NCBI GenBank assembly: GCA_002049455.2
Contig: KV918857.1
Coordinates: 124,001-188,000, forward strand
Direction: 5' to 3'
Source of the DNA: Porphyra umbilicalis
Taxonomy: Eukaryota; Rhodophyta; Bangiophyceae; Bangiales; Bangiaceae
Length of the DNA stretch: 64,000 nt
In this document: positions 11,983-22,450 of the stretch, one piece after another
Layout: every line of letters starts with the position of its first letter
Numbering within the stretch: the first letter of the stretch is position 1
Translations under genes and position numbers: made by a program
Notes under the pieces: generated by a model
Seen by the model: only the letters and a program-made list of their open reading frames with translations
The model's database searches: none
What the model was told of the DNA's origin: nothing

Positions 11983-12568
11983 GGTCGGCGCGGCGGCGGG
12001 CGCCGACGGGGCGGCGCCGCGCCGGCCCGCCGGGCGCCGGCTGACGGACGGTGCCGCGCCGCCGGACGCGGACGCGCCGCAGTCGACTTGGGCGCATGTG
12101 GCCGCGTGACGAACCAACAGCGGCAGCATCGACAGCGTGGACGCCCTTACAGTTTTCAGGGCAGGACTTTGGCGCGGAACTGGTGCTGGATCGCAACTCG
12201 GTCGAAATCCGTTGCCAGGGGCGGCTGCTCGACGGCTTTGGCGCGCACGGCACTTGGCCGTGTCGGCAGCGGCGGCGGTCTGCTTCCCCGCACCCCCCCC
12301 CGGCGCCTTGCCGGGCGACGGCCGGGACCGCCCGGTCGCTGACCCGCCCGTGACGTGCTCGGCGTACCGGCTTGTCCCTCTCCGTTGTATTCTTCCACCA
12401 AGACGACTGCTTTGCGTTGAGCGCCGCCTTGCGCTGCGCGCCGTCGGCGGTCAACGGGACCCCCCCGCCGCGGCGCCCGCTGTGCCGCACCCCCACCGCC
12501 ACCAGCGCGCACTTTGCACACGCCCAACCCCAAGCGTGTACCCCCCCTCTCCCCCCCCCCCCCCCCCC
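11983..12568. promoter_or_regulatory. Shared divergent promoter region of VPS45 and GCP2
   Basis: The 586 bases separate two divergent start codons and must contain both promoters and 5' UTRs. Long frames here give no recognisable protein. The right end is a C run directly before the GCP2 ATG. No TATA box or other core element stands out. Confidence 0.45.
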
Positions 12569-15047
12569 ATGGCGACGACCGCCGCCAATGGCGGCGACGC
12601 GTCGCGCGGCAGTCGGCACCCCCCCCCCCCCCCTCCCCCCCCCCCCCGACGGCGGGGCGGCCGCCTGGGACTCGCGCCGCAAGTACCTCACGCACGGGGT
12701 GCTGCCCGAGCGGGCGGCGCGGCACCCCCCCCCCCGCGCCCGGTGCCCCCCCCCCCCCACCGCCTTTGGGCTGCTCACCCCCCTCGCGTCCTTCCCGCCC
12801 GCCACCCAAGACCTCCTCGCCGCGGACGACCTCCTCCACGCGCTCCTCGGCATTTCCGGCCGCCTGGCGGTTGCGACGACGCCCGCCCCCCCCCCGCCCC
12901 CGTCGTCTTTGCGTTTGCGGGCGGCGCGGGCGCCGACGCGGGCGTCGTCGGCCTCGCGTCGGCGCTGCTGCCGCTCGCAACCGACCACGTGGCGGTGCGG
13001 GGGTGGGTGGAGGCCGCGCGCCTGCCGGGCCCCGCGGGGGGGCGCGTCGCGCAGGCCCTCGCGGGCGCCCTGCGCGGCCTCCTCGACGCGTACGTGGCGT
13101 TTGTCGGGCGCCTCGAGGCCGACGTGCGGGGGGGGCGCCTGCCCCTGCAGCGCCTCGTGTATGTGTGCCGCCCGGCGGGGCGGTCCATGGCCCTCCTCCG
13201 CCGTGTCGTTGACGTGGCCGCCGCCGGCGGCGTCGGCATTGACGGCGTGCGGGCGCCGCTCAAGGGGGGGGCCCTCCTCGCGGCGCTCGACCGCCTCGGC
13301 GCGTCGACGGCGGGCGACGGGGACGCGGGGGAGGTGGTGTCCTACCTCGCCGACGCCGCCGCCGCGCCGGCGGTGCGGATGTTGGCCACGTGGCTCGGCG
13401 CGGGCGTCGTTGACGACCCGCACGATGAGTTTTTCGTCGCCGTCAACCCGGCGTACGTGGGCGGTCGGGGCGCCGCCAACGCGGACGGCTACTGGCAGCA
13501 GGCGCTGCAGTTGCGCCCCGAGTTGGTGCCCCCGTTTGTCGGCGCCTCTGCCGGCGAGGCGCTGTCGGCGGGCAAGTACCTGCGGGTGCTGCGGGAGGTG
13601 CGGCTTGGGGTGGGGGGGGGGGGGGGGGGGGGGGCCCGCCTCACCGGCTCTGCCGCCGCCGCCGCCGTGTCGTCGCGCAGCCGCGCGCGCGCGGCGGCGG
13701 TCGGGGGGCGGGCCGGGGCGGTGCCGGCGGCGGCGGCGGCGGCAGCGGCACCGCCGCCGCTGCCGGCGGCGGCGGCGGTCGCCCCGGCGAGTGGGGCGAA
13801 GCCGACGCGGCCGCCACACGCGCGGCGGTGCGCGCCGCCGTGCGCGGCCGCCGCGTCGGGGACGTGGACGTGGCGCGCCGCCTGTCGGTCGTTGTGCGGT
13901 CGAGCCTCGCCGGCGCGTCGGCGGCGCTGATGCGGCACCTGCTGGGCGCGGGCGCCCTCGCCGCCCGCCTCCGCGCCTACAAAACCACCTACCTCCTCGC
14001 GGCGGGCGACTACTTGTCCCACTTCCTCGACGCGGCGGGGGCGGAGCTTGGGAAACGCCGGTCGGCCGCGTCGGTCGGCCGCCTCCAATCCTTACTCGAC
14101 TTGTCCCTCCGTGTGCGGGGGGGGGGGGGACGGCACGGGGGGGGCGGGGAGGAGCCCCGCGCCGTGTTGCTCGAGTTTCACCTCGCCACCCAGCTGGCCG
14201 CCTTTTCCGTCGGCGGCGTCGCCGCCTGGGGCGCCGCCGCCCCCATTGACGCGGCGGGGCGGCTGCCGCCCGCCACCCCCGGGGGGGGGGGGGCTCGCCT
14301 CTGGGCCCCCCACCCCCGCCGCCTGGGGCGGCGGCGGCGGCGGCTCCCGCGGCGGCCCCCGCCGACGCCCGGCGTGGCGACGCCCGCGGCGCTCGCGTCG
14401 GCGGGTCGGCGCGGGGAGCGGGGCGGCGGCGGCGTGTCGCCCGGGGCGGACGCGCCCGACGCGGACGGGGGCCTCCTCGCGTGGGACGCCTTTGCCATTG
14501 ACGTGGCGTGCGGGTGGCCCGCGTCGGTCGTGCTGACGCCCCTCGTGCGCACCAAATTCCAGCTGCTCTTTCGGTACCTGCTGCACCTCAAGCGCGCGGC
14601 GCGGGTGCTCGACGCGTCGTGGCTCCGCGCGGCGGCGCTCCACCGGCGGCACTATCCGGGGGGGCTCGGCAGCCGCACGGGGGGGGGGGGCGCCGCCGCC
14701 CGGCAACGGCCGAAGACGATGCGTTGCGGCCGCTGCTCGCGCGCGCGGCGGCGTTGCGGTGGCGCATGGCCGCGTTTGTGGGGGGGCTGCTGACCGCCGC
14801 CGCGGCGGACGTCATTGAGCCGGCGTGGGCAGTGTTGGAGAGCCGCCTGTCCGCCGCGTCGACGCCAGACGATTGCCGCGAGGCGGTGGCGGCGTTTACC
14901 GCCGCCGCCGCGGAGGGGTGCGTCCTCGGCCACCCGCCGGTGGTGGCCGCGCTCTTTGCCGCCACCCGCACCGCCGTCTTGTACGCCGAGTATGTGGAGG
15001 GGCGGCAGCTGCCGCCGTATGGGGACGGCGGCGGCGGGGGGCCCTCG

Positions 15048-15091
<44 letters not shown>

Positions 15092-15557
15092 GGCTGACAG
15101 TGACGACGCGGCGGTGGCGGGGCGGCTGCAGCGGGACGGCTGGGGGGCGGCCGTGGAGGCGTTTGAGGGGGCCTTTGACGCCAACGTGAGCCGCTTTTTG
15201 GATGCGCTCGGGGGGCTCGCGCGGCGGCGCGCCGACCCGCGGCTGGCGGAGCTGTGTGAGCGCCTCGATTGGAATGGGTGGTACGCGGCGGCGCGGCGGC
15301 TGCGGCGGGAGGGGGGGGGGGGCGGTAGGGGCTGCGGCGCCGGCGGGGCCGCGTCGGTCGGGCGCGGCGGGACAAGGCAAACTACAGATGACCACGTTGT
15401 GTGTTGGGTGTGTTGGCCTGGCGAGTTGGTGATGATGCTTCCGGTCGACGCAGCCGTCTGTACGCGACGCCCGTTGTCGACGAGGGCGAGGCGTACAGCT
15501 TGTGTCTTGCAAGAGTGCCCCGACTCGGCGCTCGTGCGTCGATGCTACCTCCCGTAG
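12569..15557 (+). CDS. Gamma-tubulin complex component 2 (GCP2/Spc97-like)
   Basis: GCPs bind gamma-tubulin through their C-terminal GRIP domain and nucleate microtubules at spindle poles. Recognisable GCP2 segments in order include YLTHGVLPERAA, PLKGGALLAALDRL, AVRMLATWLGAGVVDDPHDE, YWQQALQLRPELVPPFV, AGKYLRVLREV, LRAYKTTYLLAAGDYLSHFL, LVRTKFQLLFRYLLHLK, ADVIEPAWAVLESRL, and near the end FDANVSRFLDAL with RLDWNGWY. These follow the human GCP2 order. The start chosen (12569, MATTAANGG) follows a C run. The frame shifts at several G/C runs (about 12560-12650, 12890, 13617-13634, 14119, 14285, 14690), with conserved protein on each side. The C-terminus after about 15300 is uncertain because another G run precedes the stop; 15557 is the stop of the last long frame. 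Confidence 0.87.
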
Positions 15558-16084
15558 GTATCCAATTGTGGTGTCAATTGAAATGGGGCTTTTGCACACG
15601 TGCGCCAGCTCAGATTGCATGGCGTGCCTCCAGTGTGTCCTATCGTCCAGCTGTTCGCCAGTTGATTGGTTCCGACGGTGAGTCGTATCGGCAGGCCAAC
15701 CATTCATGATGCAGCTTTTCAGAGACAGACAATGCGGCAGCCAATAGATCCGCGTCGATCTCCTGAGGAACCCTGCATCTGGACGGGGGGGGTCTCAGCG
15801 AGCTGCTGGCAGCCGCATCGGTCCGCTGTGACCGCTGCGGGGCGACACGCGCGACGGCTTCATCATCCGGCGCCCGTGCGGGCGGTGGGGGTGGGGGTCG
15901 TCGCCGCCCACCCCACAGCGGCCCTCGTTCCGCCGCGCGTCCCCGCCTGCATCCTCCGCCCCTGTGTGCCACCCCACCTCTCGCCCGCCGCTCCTCTCCC
16001 AGGTGATCCGCGTGCGACGCTTGCGCCCCCCTTCCGGTTGCCGCTGCCACCGCTGAGCCGTCCCCCCCCCCCCCGCCCCCAGCC
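15558..16084. other. Intergenic region
   Basis: It lies between GCP2 and the plastid protein gene. Composition is closer to balanced than in the genes. I see no coding signal. The last 200 bases are presumably promoter and 5' UTR of the next gene and end in a C run before CCAGCCATGG. Confidence 0.45.
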
Positions 16085-17213
16085 ATGGCGTTTGTGCCGA
16101 CCGCCTTGCCGTCGCTGCGGCGGGCGCACCCCCGCGCGACGTGCGTGCGTATGGCAGCCTATGATGGCGGCAGCGCGCCGGTCAGCCGCGCGGTCCTCCG
16201 CCTGGCCGCCGTTGTCGGCGTGTCGGTGTTGGTGACGACGGCGGGCGTGCCGCCGGCGTCGGCCTTTTCCTTCCCCAACCCGTTTGGTGGGCGTGGCGCT
16301 CAGCAGGTGGAGAAGCCTGTCAAGGCGGTACGTGAGTAGGCCGTTTCGTAGCCTTTCATCCACAGGGGGTTGCGGTATCATGAGCTTGCCTGACCCGGTA
16401 CTTTTTGGCGCTCGGGCCATTTCTGACGTGTGCCGTGGTCAACGTGTCTGCCCTTGTGTTGATATTTGCGTGTGCTTCTTCCTCGCGACTGTCCGTCGTT
16501 GCCTTCCATGTACCCGCCCGTGTGGCTGCCGACAGCCGGAGGTGAAGGAAGAGCGCGTGGCCCCCACCAGCGCCCCTGAGGAGATCGGCAACCAAGAAGT
16601 TGACGACATGCGGGACCGCATGGCGGCCCGTCGGGCGGCCAACGCAGATTCCAAGGCCAAGGCCGCGCAGGAGGCGGACAAGGCGGCACTGGAGGCGGTC
16701 AGCAACGATGCCAAGCAGGCGGAGGAGGCGCTCAAGAAGCTGGCCGAGGACACACCTGAGTCGGTCGGCGGGGGGCAGGGCAACACGACGGCGCCAGACT
16801 CGCCGCCGCCGCCGGCGCCGGCGGTGGCCAACTCGATCGCGCCGTCGCTGCCCGCCAAGGAGGCGCCATCTGCCCTCGAGGCCGAGGCCAAGACGCCCGC
16901 GGTGGAGGAGGCCAAGACGCCCGTCGCTGAAAAGTTTGAGACGCCCGCCATCAAGTCGGCTGAGACGCCCATCGCCGAGCCGGCAAAGGAGACCGTCGCC
17001 GAGCAGACCGAGGCGCCCGCCGCCAAGGTGGCTGAGACGCCCGTCGCCGAGGCGGCTCAGACGACCGTCGCCGAGCAGACCGAGACGCCCGCCGCCAAGC
17101 CGGCTGAGACGACCGTCGCCCAGGCCGAGACGGCCGCTGCTGAGGAGGCCAAGACGTCCGTCATCGAGCAGGTCAAGGAGACCCTGTCTTCTGTGCTGCA
17201 GTCGGCCGAGTAG
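16085..17213 (+). CDS. Plastid (probably thylakoid-lumen) protein with coiled coil and TPVAE-type repeats
   Basis: Exons are 16085-16327 and 16536-17213, with a GTACGT donor, CAG acceptor and phase 0, giving 306 residues. The leader starts MAFVPTALPS, contains CVRMAA, then a hydrophobic stretch (LRLAAVVGVSVLVTT) ending PASA before FSFPNPFGG. This is a bipartite plastid plus thylakoid-transfer signal, with Phe near the N-terminus as in red algal transit peptides. The middle (NQEVDDMRDRMAARRAANA to about KKLAED) is a charged helix likely to form a coiled coil. The C-terminal 110 residues consist of about a dozen degenerate units of the form xxETPVAE or AKTPAVEE. I do not recognise a family. A lumen structural or assembly role is only a guess. 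The start is supported by its GCCATGG context and the leader. Confidence 0.8.
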
Positions 17214-17976
17214 GAGGTACGGCGGCTGGGAGCTGATGGGGCTGACTCTGAGCGCGAGCGCGACGGTGGGCCGTGAGCGCGACTATGCCGTCTGTCTTGG
17301 CCCGACTGCTGCGTTTGGGGGCTTTTTGTCGGCTTGGTACTTATCCACCTTGTGTGGCTATTTGGGGAGGGACCACCGTCACGCATGTGTACTGTATGGG
17401 CTGGAAACAAGTGGGATAGCTACGACCTATTTTTCTCCATCACTCTGCATGCAGCGTCAGCATGACACCCAACGGTGCAACAGTTGTCATTCTCAGACGC
17501 CAGAAGAAGACGCACCGAGTTCGGACTGACGTATGGATCAACTCCCCTGCTTGGTGCTGAAAATAGTTCTGCACGACCAGAGCACACGTGGGCAAGACGT
17601 ACGCGTCTTGCTTGCGTGTACGATCGCTCGGAGGTGGGTTGGCACGTCGCGAATGACTAAGGGGGACTGGTAGGCCGGAACCAAAACAAATACGCTGCTA
17701 AGTTGAACATCTCCTTCGCGTGGCGCCAAGACACGTGTTTGGTGTGCATGAGCCACGTGGCTCTCAGCAAGAGCCATTCATCCACAGCTGACTGTGTGTC
17801 TTCGTGGCTGCATCCGCGACAGCGTCAACAGCACACGGCTTTGTGGATAGGCCTACCACCATTCGAGGCCTACCGTGGAGTCCCCGGAAGCCGTCGGCCC
17901 GGGCGCAGCATGACGCCCAGCATTATCGGCGGTCTTCCCCGTTGCTGACGCCGTCCGCCACGGCGGCGCCGCGACC
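17214..17976. other. Intergenic region, AT-richer, no gene seen
   Basis: This is the 3' flank of the plastid protein gene and promoter/5' UTR of the GPHR gene. It has stops in all frames and no conserved protein. The sequence around the GPHR ATG (GCGACCATGG) is a good initiation context. Confidence 0.45.
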
Positions 17977-20467
17977 ATGGTGCTCTCTGGGCCGCTGGCC
18001 ATGGCCGCGAGTGATGCGGTCATTTCCGTGGCCGCCTTTTCCGCCAGCTTCCGGCTGGGTACCGTGTTCTATAGCCGGTTTTTGTGCCGCGAGTCGGAAC
18101 CAAGGCAGTACGTTATCTGCGGCACAAATGTTCTGTTTCTGCAGCAGCAGCTTTGCACTACCTTTCGTCCTCCACTTGGTGGCTTGTTGTTCTATTGTGC
18201 TGGTCTGACAACTCAACCCACTGGTCTCGTGTCGTTTATCGATTTTGCTGATGTTGCCTGTTTTGCGGGTTGCCCTTTTTCCATTCCCTCGCTCCGCTGG
18301 TTTCCTCGCTCTTCTCACCGCTCACAGCGCCGCTGTCAGGCACCTGTTTGCACTGACCTTTGCGCTCTCCGTCTCACTCATCGAGCTCATCCTCTTTGAC
18401 GTGGCGTCGGTCATGCATTCTGCGACCCGCCGGATGCACTGGAACGCCTCGTGTGCGGTCCTTCTGCTACTCTGCTGCGTCATCCTCCCCTTTGCGCAAG
18501 CCTACTACATCTCGGTCGACGCCCACATCTCCCGCCCCGACTCGGCGCGCGTCGCCTTTGTCTCCACCGGCCTCTTTGTCTACGCCTTTTACCGGGTGGG
18601 CGACCCGCTGCCGCCCGCGGCGGTGCGCCCCCTGTCCACCCTGTCCACCCTCTCTGCCGCGTCCGTGTCCGCCCCCCTTCGCTCGCGCTTGACGCTGTCG
18701 GCGGTCGCCGGCCTCGGCGCGGAGCTGCTGTCCCCCACCCGCATGGCGGGCGTCATGAGCCGCCTGCTCGTCATTGGCACCGCGATGCTCGCCGTCCTCT
18801 CGGGGGTGACGGCTGTGAGTTTACCGCACGCCTACCTCGCTGCTGTCCTCCGCCCGCCCGTGCCGCGGGACGTGCTCGCCGCCCGCCGCCGGCGGATGCT
18901 CGCCGCCTATGACGAGGTGCGCACGGTGCAGCGGGCCGAGGCACTCGCCCGCCACGCGGCGGCGTGGGCGGCGCCGCCGCCGGCGGGCGGCGGCGGCGGC
19001 GGTGGGCGCGCCGCCCCCCCGGCGGCGGCGCTCGCGTCTGCCCAGTCGTCCCCGTCGGTCGGTGGCGGCCGCGGCGCCTTCCTCCCACCCCGCCTCGGAG
19101 CGGGTGTCCCCCCGCGCGTCGCCGTGTCCCCCTACGCGGCGGCGGCGCCCGCCACGGCGCCCGGCGTGTTGCCGTGGTCCCCCCCCTCCCCCACCACGGC
19201 GGCGGCGGCAGCGGCATCCCCCAACGCCTACGCGGCGGCCTCGTCGGCGCGCGCGTCGGCGCGCGCGCGCGACGCCTTCCTCGCGTACGACGCGGCCGCG
19301 TCGGTGGCGGCGGAGCAGGTGGCCGCGCGCACGCGCGTCGGGCGGTGCGCGACGGCGGTGGGGGTGGCCATGGCGCTCCTCTGTGCCGCGCGCGTCGGCA
19401 TTGCGATTGCCAATGTGGGGGGGGGGCTGGTGCGGCGCCTCGCGCCGCGCGTCGGTGGCGTGCTCGGGCCGGGCGTGCGTGCCGCGGCGGGGGGCGGCTG
19501 GGCGGGGGGGGGGGGGGGGGCGTCATCCGTGCGGGCCTTGTGGGCGCGCCGGGGGGGGTCGCCGTGGGTGGCGGCGGCGCGCCGCAGAGCGGCGTGCACC
19601 GCGCCATGGCGCTCGCGGGCGTCGACGCGGAGAGCAGTGCGGTCGGGCAGTATGTGACGCTGGGTGTCACGTCTGCGCTGGTCGCCGCCAACCTGCGTGC
19701 CGCGCTCATGCGGGTGACAGCCATCTTTTCGCTCGTGTCGACCAACGAGGCGCTGAGCAGCAGTGTACGTATAGGAGAGCGTTTGCAGTTTGCCATGACA
19801 GGGTCTTGCTTCTTCATGTGTATTGTGTTTGTGCTCTGTCGATTCCCGTGCGGCGTGCCTGGTGTGCAGACGTTGGGACTGGTTGCTGGCGGCTGCTCCC
19901 CTCTTGGCTGCTTGGGTTGTGTTTCCTCGTACTGACGTCGCGGTTTTTGTGTTGGGCGATGTGGTCTCATGGTTGCCGTCGTCTGATGCGTTTTGCTGCT
20001 CCGTTGCGCCCTTCCCTTGCTTCTCTGCCATGACGGCTCTGTCTTAGGCCGCGGTTTTCCTCGCACAGCTGATGGGCATCTACATCACCTCCTCCACCGT
20101 GCTCGCACGACCCTTCCTCCCCCCCGGCTCCCGCGCGCTCATTGCCGAACTCCAACGCGGCGGCCGCGTCGAGTATGAGTTTTTCTCCCGCTACTTTGAC
20201 GCCATCTTCCTCTCCTCGGCGGCCATTGCCGCCGCCGTGCTCCTCCGCCCGTCGTCGGCCACCCGGTTGACGCCGGCGGAGCCGCCAAAACACGTGGCCG
20301 TCGGCGGCGGCGGCGGCGGCCAGTGGCGCCGCGCCGTGTCGCGTGTGCAAGTCGGGCTCGACGTGGCGGGCTCCCGCCTCGCGCGCGCGTTGCCGTCGTG
20401 GGCGCGGCGCCGGTGGCGGCAACTGCGGCGGGGGCGGGGAGCAGCGCTGAACGCGCACGGCGCGTAG
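17977..20467 (+). CDS. Golgi pH regulator / GPR89 / GTG family membrane protein
   Basis: Family members are multi-pass Golgi/ER anion channels needed for Golgi acidification; the plant homologues are called GTG. Exons are 17977-18107, 18328-19764 and 20048-20467, both donors GTACGT, phases consistent. Exon 1 ends YSRFLCRESEPR, like RQLFKDYEIRQ in human GPR89. Exon 2 continues ALTFALSVSLIELILFDV, RRMHWNASC, YAFYRVGDPLP, and RLLVIGTAMLAVLSGVTAVS, then DVLAARRRRMLAAYDEV. After a low-complexity Ala/Pro loop comes YVTLGVTSALVAANLRAALM and AIFSLVSTNEALSSS. Exon 3 reads AAVFLAQLMGIYITSSTVLA and FFSRYFDAIFL. The frame changes once at a 17-base G run (19504-19520) between the loop and the conserved C-terminal block. 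Family identity is strong. Confidence 0.9.
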
Positions 20468-20796
20468 CAGCGGGGGGGCCAGCCGCAGGCGGCGTTGGAA
20501 CGTGAGTGTTTTTTTTGCTTTTTCAAGCGCGGCGTGAGAGCGCCCGTGCGCCTGCGTTGCACATAGTGTGGTGTCGCCCGCGGCCGCCGCCTCAAACAAG
20601 ACCCCGACATGGCCCTCCCCCCTCCCTGCTGTCCCTCGGTGCACGCGCCCAGGCCGCGGTCGCGCGACCGCGTCCGAGCGGCGCCACGCACCCCAACGGG
20701 CGTCCCCGACAGCCCGCCGGCGCCACGAAACATTCGGCGACGCCTTGCCCTACCTGCCCCTCCACCCCCCCCCCCCTGGCAGACGCCCATCCCCCC
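20468..20796. other. Convergent intergenic region, no gene seen
   Basis: It lies between the GPHR stop and the stop of the TPM-domain gene on the other strand. It includes a T run after GTGAGTG (about 20497-20515) and a C run near 20766. Nothing else is recognisable. Confidence 0.5.
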
Positions 20797-21891
20797 TCAC
20801 AGCAGGTCGTCCCCACCCTCTGGCGCGGCCTTGCCCCCCTCCCCAAACCGCTTTGGCACCCACCACCAGGTCGCCGCCGCGGCGGTTGCAAACGCCGCCA
20901 CCTCCTTGCCAACGTCGAGGCTCGCCAGCCCCTCCCGGGCGGCGACGGTCCCGACCCCAAACGAGACAAAAAAGATGCCCCACAGCGGCGCAAACAGTAG
21001 CACCCACGGCCCGTTGAAGCGCTTGCCGCCGGTCCGCGCGGCGGCGCCCGCCACCGCCCCCCCCACGGCAGAGCAGGCGAGCGTCACGGCCAGCTGGTCC
21101 CCCCCAATGCCCGGCGTCACGCGGCACACGCCCTCCCGGTTGAGACACGTCTTGATCGACTCGACGGCGGCGAGGATGGCCCCGTCCTGCCCCTTGTCCT
21201 TGACGTAAAAGAGGTTGCCATACCGGTTGGTCGTCTCCAACCAAAACGAGTCGGGCAACTTTTTGAGCACCGGGTCCGACACGGAAAAGTTGAGGATGTT
21301 GCCGCCGCGGAGGTCGACGACCATGAGGATCGACGCGTCCGTCGCGTTGAGGCCCCAAAAGTCGCGGATGGCCACCCCGGGCGTCACGGTGTTTTGGGTG
21401 AGGATGCGCACGCGCACGCCGGTGGCCGCCTCGAGCGCGTTCAAGTCTTTGGTCAGCGCCCGCTCCTGCCCGCGCGCGAGGCAGCCGGCCAAGTCGACGA
21501 CCGCCGAGGCGGGGTCGTAGCCGTCGAGGGCGGCGGGCTCGTTGAAAGACACGCCGCGCTCGTGGGTGAGCGCCGCGGCCGCAGGTGCGACGGGGGTGAC
21601 CAGGGGGGTGCCCACCACCACCGCGGCGACGGTGGCGGCGGCGGCGGCGACGGTCAGGGCCTTGCGGGCGGCGGCGGCGGGGGCGGGGGGGGGGGAGGGG
21701 GGGGTTCGTGATACCCTGGCGGGTGGGGGGAGGGTGAGGGTGGCACGGGGCTCTGGCGCGTCCGCAGCGGCAACCGGCCGCCGCCGCGAGCAGCGGCGGC
21801 TAGCAGAGGCCGGCCGCCCGAGTGGTAGCGGCGGGCCAGCCACAAAAGCGCCCATCGAGGCGACCATTGCGTCGCAGAGGCGAGTAGTCAT
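20797..21891 (-). CDS. TPM-domain thylakoid protein (Psb32/TLP18.3-like)
   Basis: TPM-domain proteins of this group take part in photosystem II repair or assembly in thylakoids. From the first ATG (21891) the product is 364 residues. Internal starts at 21867 (MVASMGAF) and 21855 (MGAFVAGP) are equally possible, and the last would place Phe near the N-terminus like a red algal transit peptide. A hydrophobic Ala/Val segment ending PAAAA before LTHERGVSFNEP resembles a thylakoid-transfer signal. The TPM domain follows (YDPASAVVDLAGCL, RVRILTQNT, DASILMVVDLRGGNILNFSV, SFWLETTNRYGNLFYVKDKG). Two hydrophobic segments near the C-terminus (LAVTLACSAVGGAVAGA; WVLLFAPLWGIFFVSFG) are probable membrane helices, as in Psb32. 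It is one exon and divergent from the pol III gene. Confidence 0.85.
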   Translation of the reverse strand: MTTRLCDAMVASMGAFVAGPPLPLGRPASASRRCSRRRPVAAADAPEPRATLTLPPPARVSRTPPSPPPAPAAAARKALTVAAAAATVAAVVVGTPLVTPVAPAAAALTHERGVSFNEPAALDGYDPASAVVDLAGCLARGQERALTKDLNALEAATGVRVRILTQNTVTPGVAIRDFWGLNATDASILMVVDLRGGNILNFSVSDPVLKKLPDSFWLETTNRYGNLFYVKDKGQDGAILAAVESIKTCLNREGVCRVTPGIGGDQLAVTLACSAVGGAVAGAAARTGGKRFNGPWVLLFAPLWGIFFVSFGVGTVAAREGLASLDVGKEVAAFATAAAATWWWVPKRFGEGGKAAPEGGDDLL

Positions 21892-22450
21892 AGGGAGAAG
21901 GCAAGTGGTGTGGACGCACCGGGAACAGTCGGCACAGGTCAGTCAGGGGCAGAGGGAACGCGACACCAAGGTGGAGGGCATGCGCTTCCTATCAGGGCGA
22001 CCGACGCAATTTTGTCCGTGGCATGGCAATGAACGAGACGGGGTTGCCGTGAATGCCGCGCGGATGGGCATCGGCCAGGTCCGCGACGTTTGGGACACCT
22101 GTGGTCGAGGATTGCCTGCGGTGAGGCCCGCCCGAGACTCCACGCACAACGCCAAGAGTGAAAATCTTAGACAGTCGTGCGTCAAGTTGGCTGCAGAAAT
22201 CCACTTGATCGCCGTCGGATCAAGTCGGCTTGTGAGAAATACCGCGGTCGGTCGACGTGGTCGGGCCCCTTTACCCTGGCACGCCCCGACCGTGCCCGTG
22301 CCCGTCGTCGACCTCGAGGCGTTCAGCCCGGCGTTGGCGGGCGGGTGCTTCCCAGCCTCGGCTGCCGGCGCAGGCGGCTGGGTTTGTCTACTCTGTTATC
22401 CCCATCATCTTGTGGCTGCTTTCTCCCCTTCGTTCCGCTCTGCCGCCACC
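21892..22450. promoter_or_regulatory. Divergent promoter region, TPM-domain gene and RPC1
   Basis: The region lies between two divergent start codons. The RPC1 frame stays open upstream into it, but the translated extension shows no polymerase homology. The last bases before the RPC1 ATG are TGCCGCCACC, an excellent initiation context, so I treat the whole stretch as promoter and 5' UTR. Confidence 0.5.

Noticed and set aside
19504-19520. Reading the GPHR gene as a pseudogene because of the frame change
   Set aside because: Conserved family blocks continue on both sides of the G run, introns are intact, and other genes show the same pattern at such runs.
21542-22450. Upstream extension of the RPC1 frame
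   Set aside because: The extension shows no polymerase homology, overlaps the TPM-domain gene in antisense, and the ATG at 22451 has an excellent context and the expected N-terminus.
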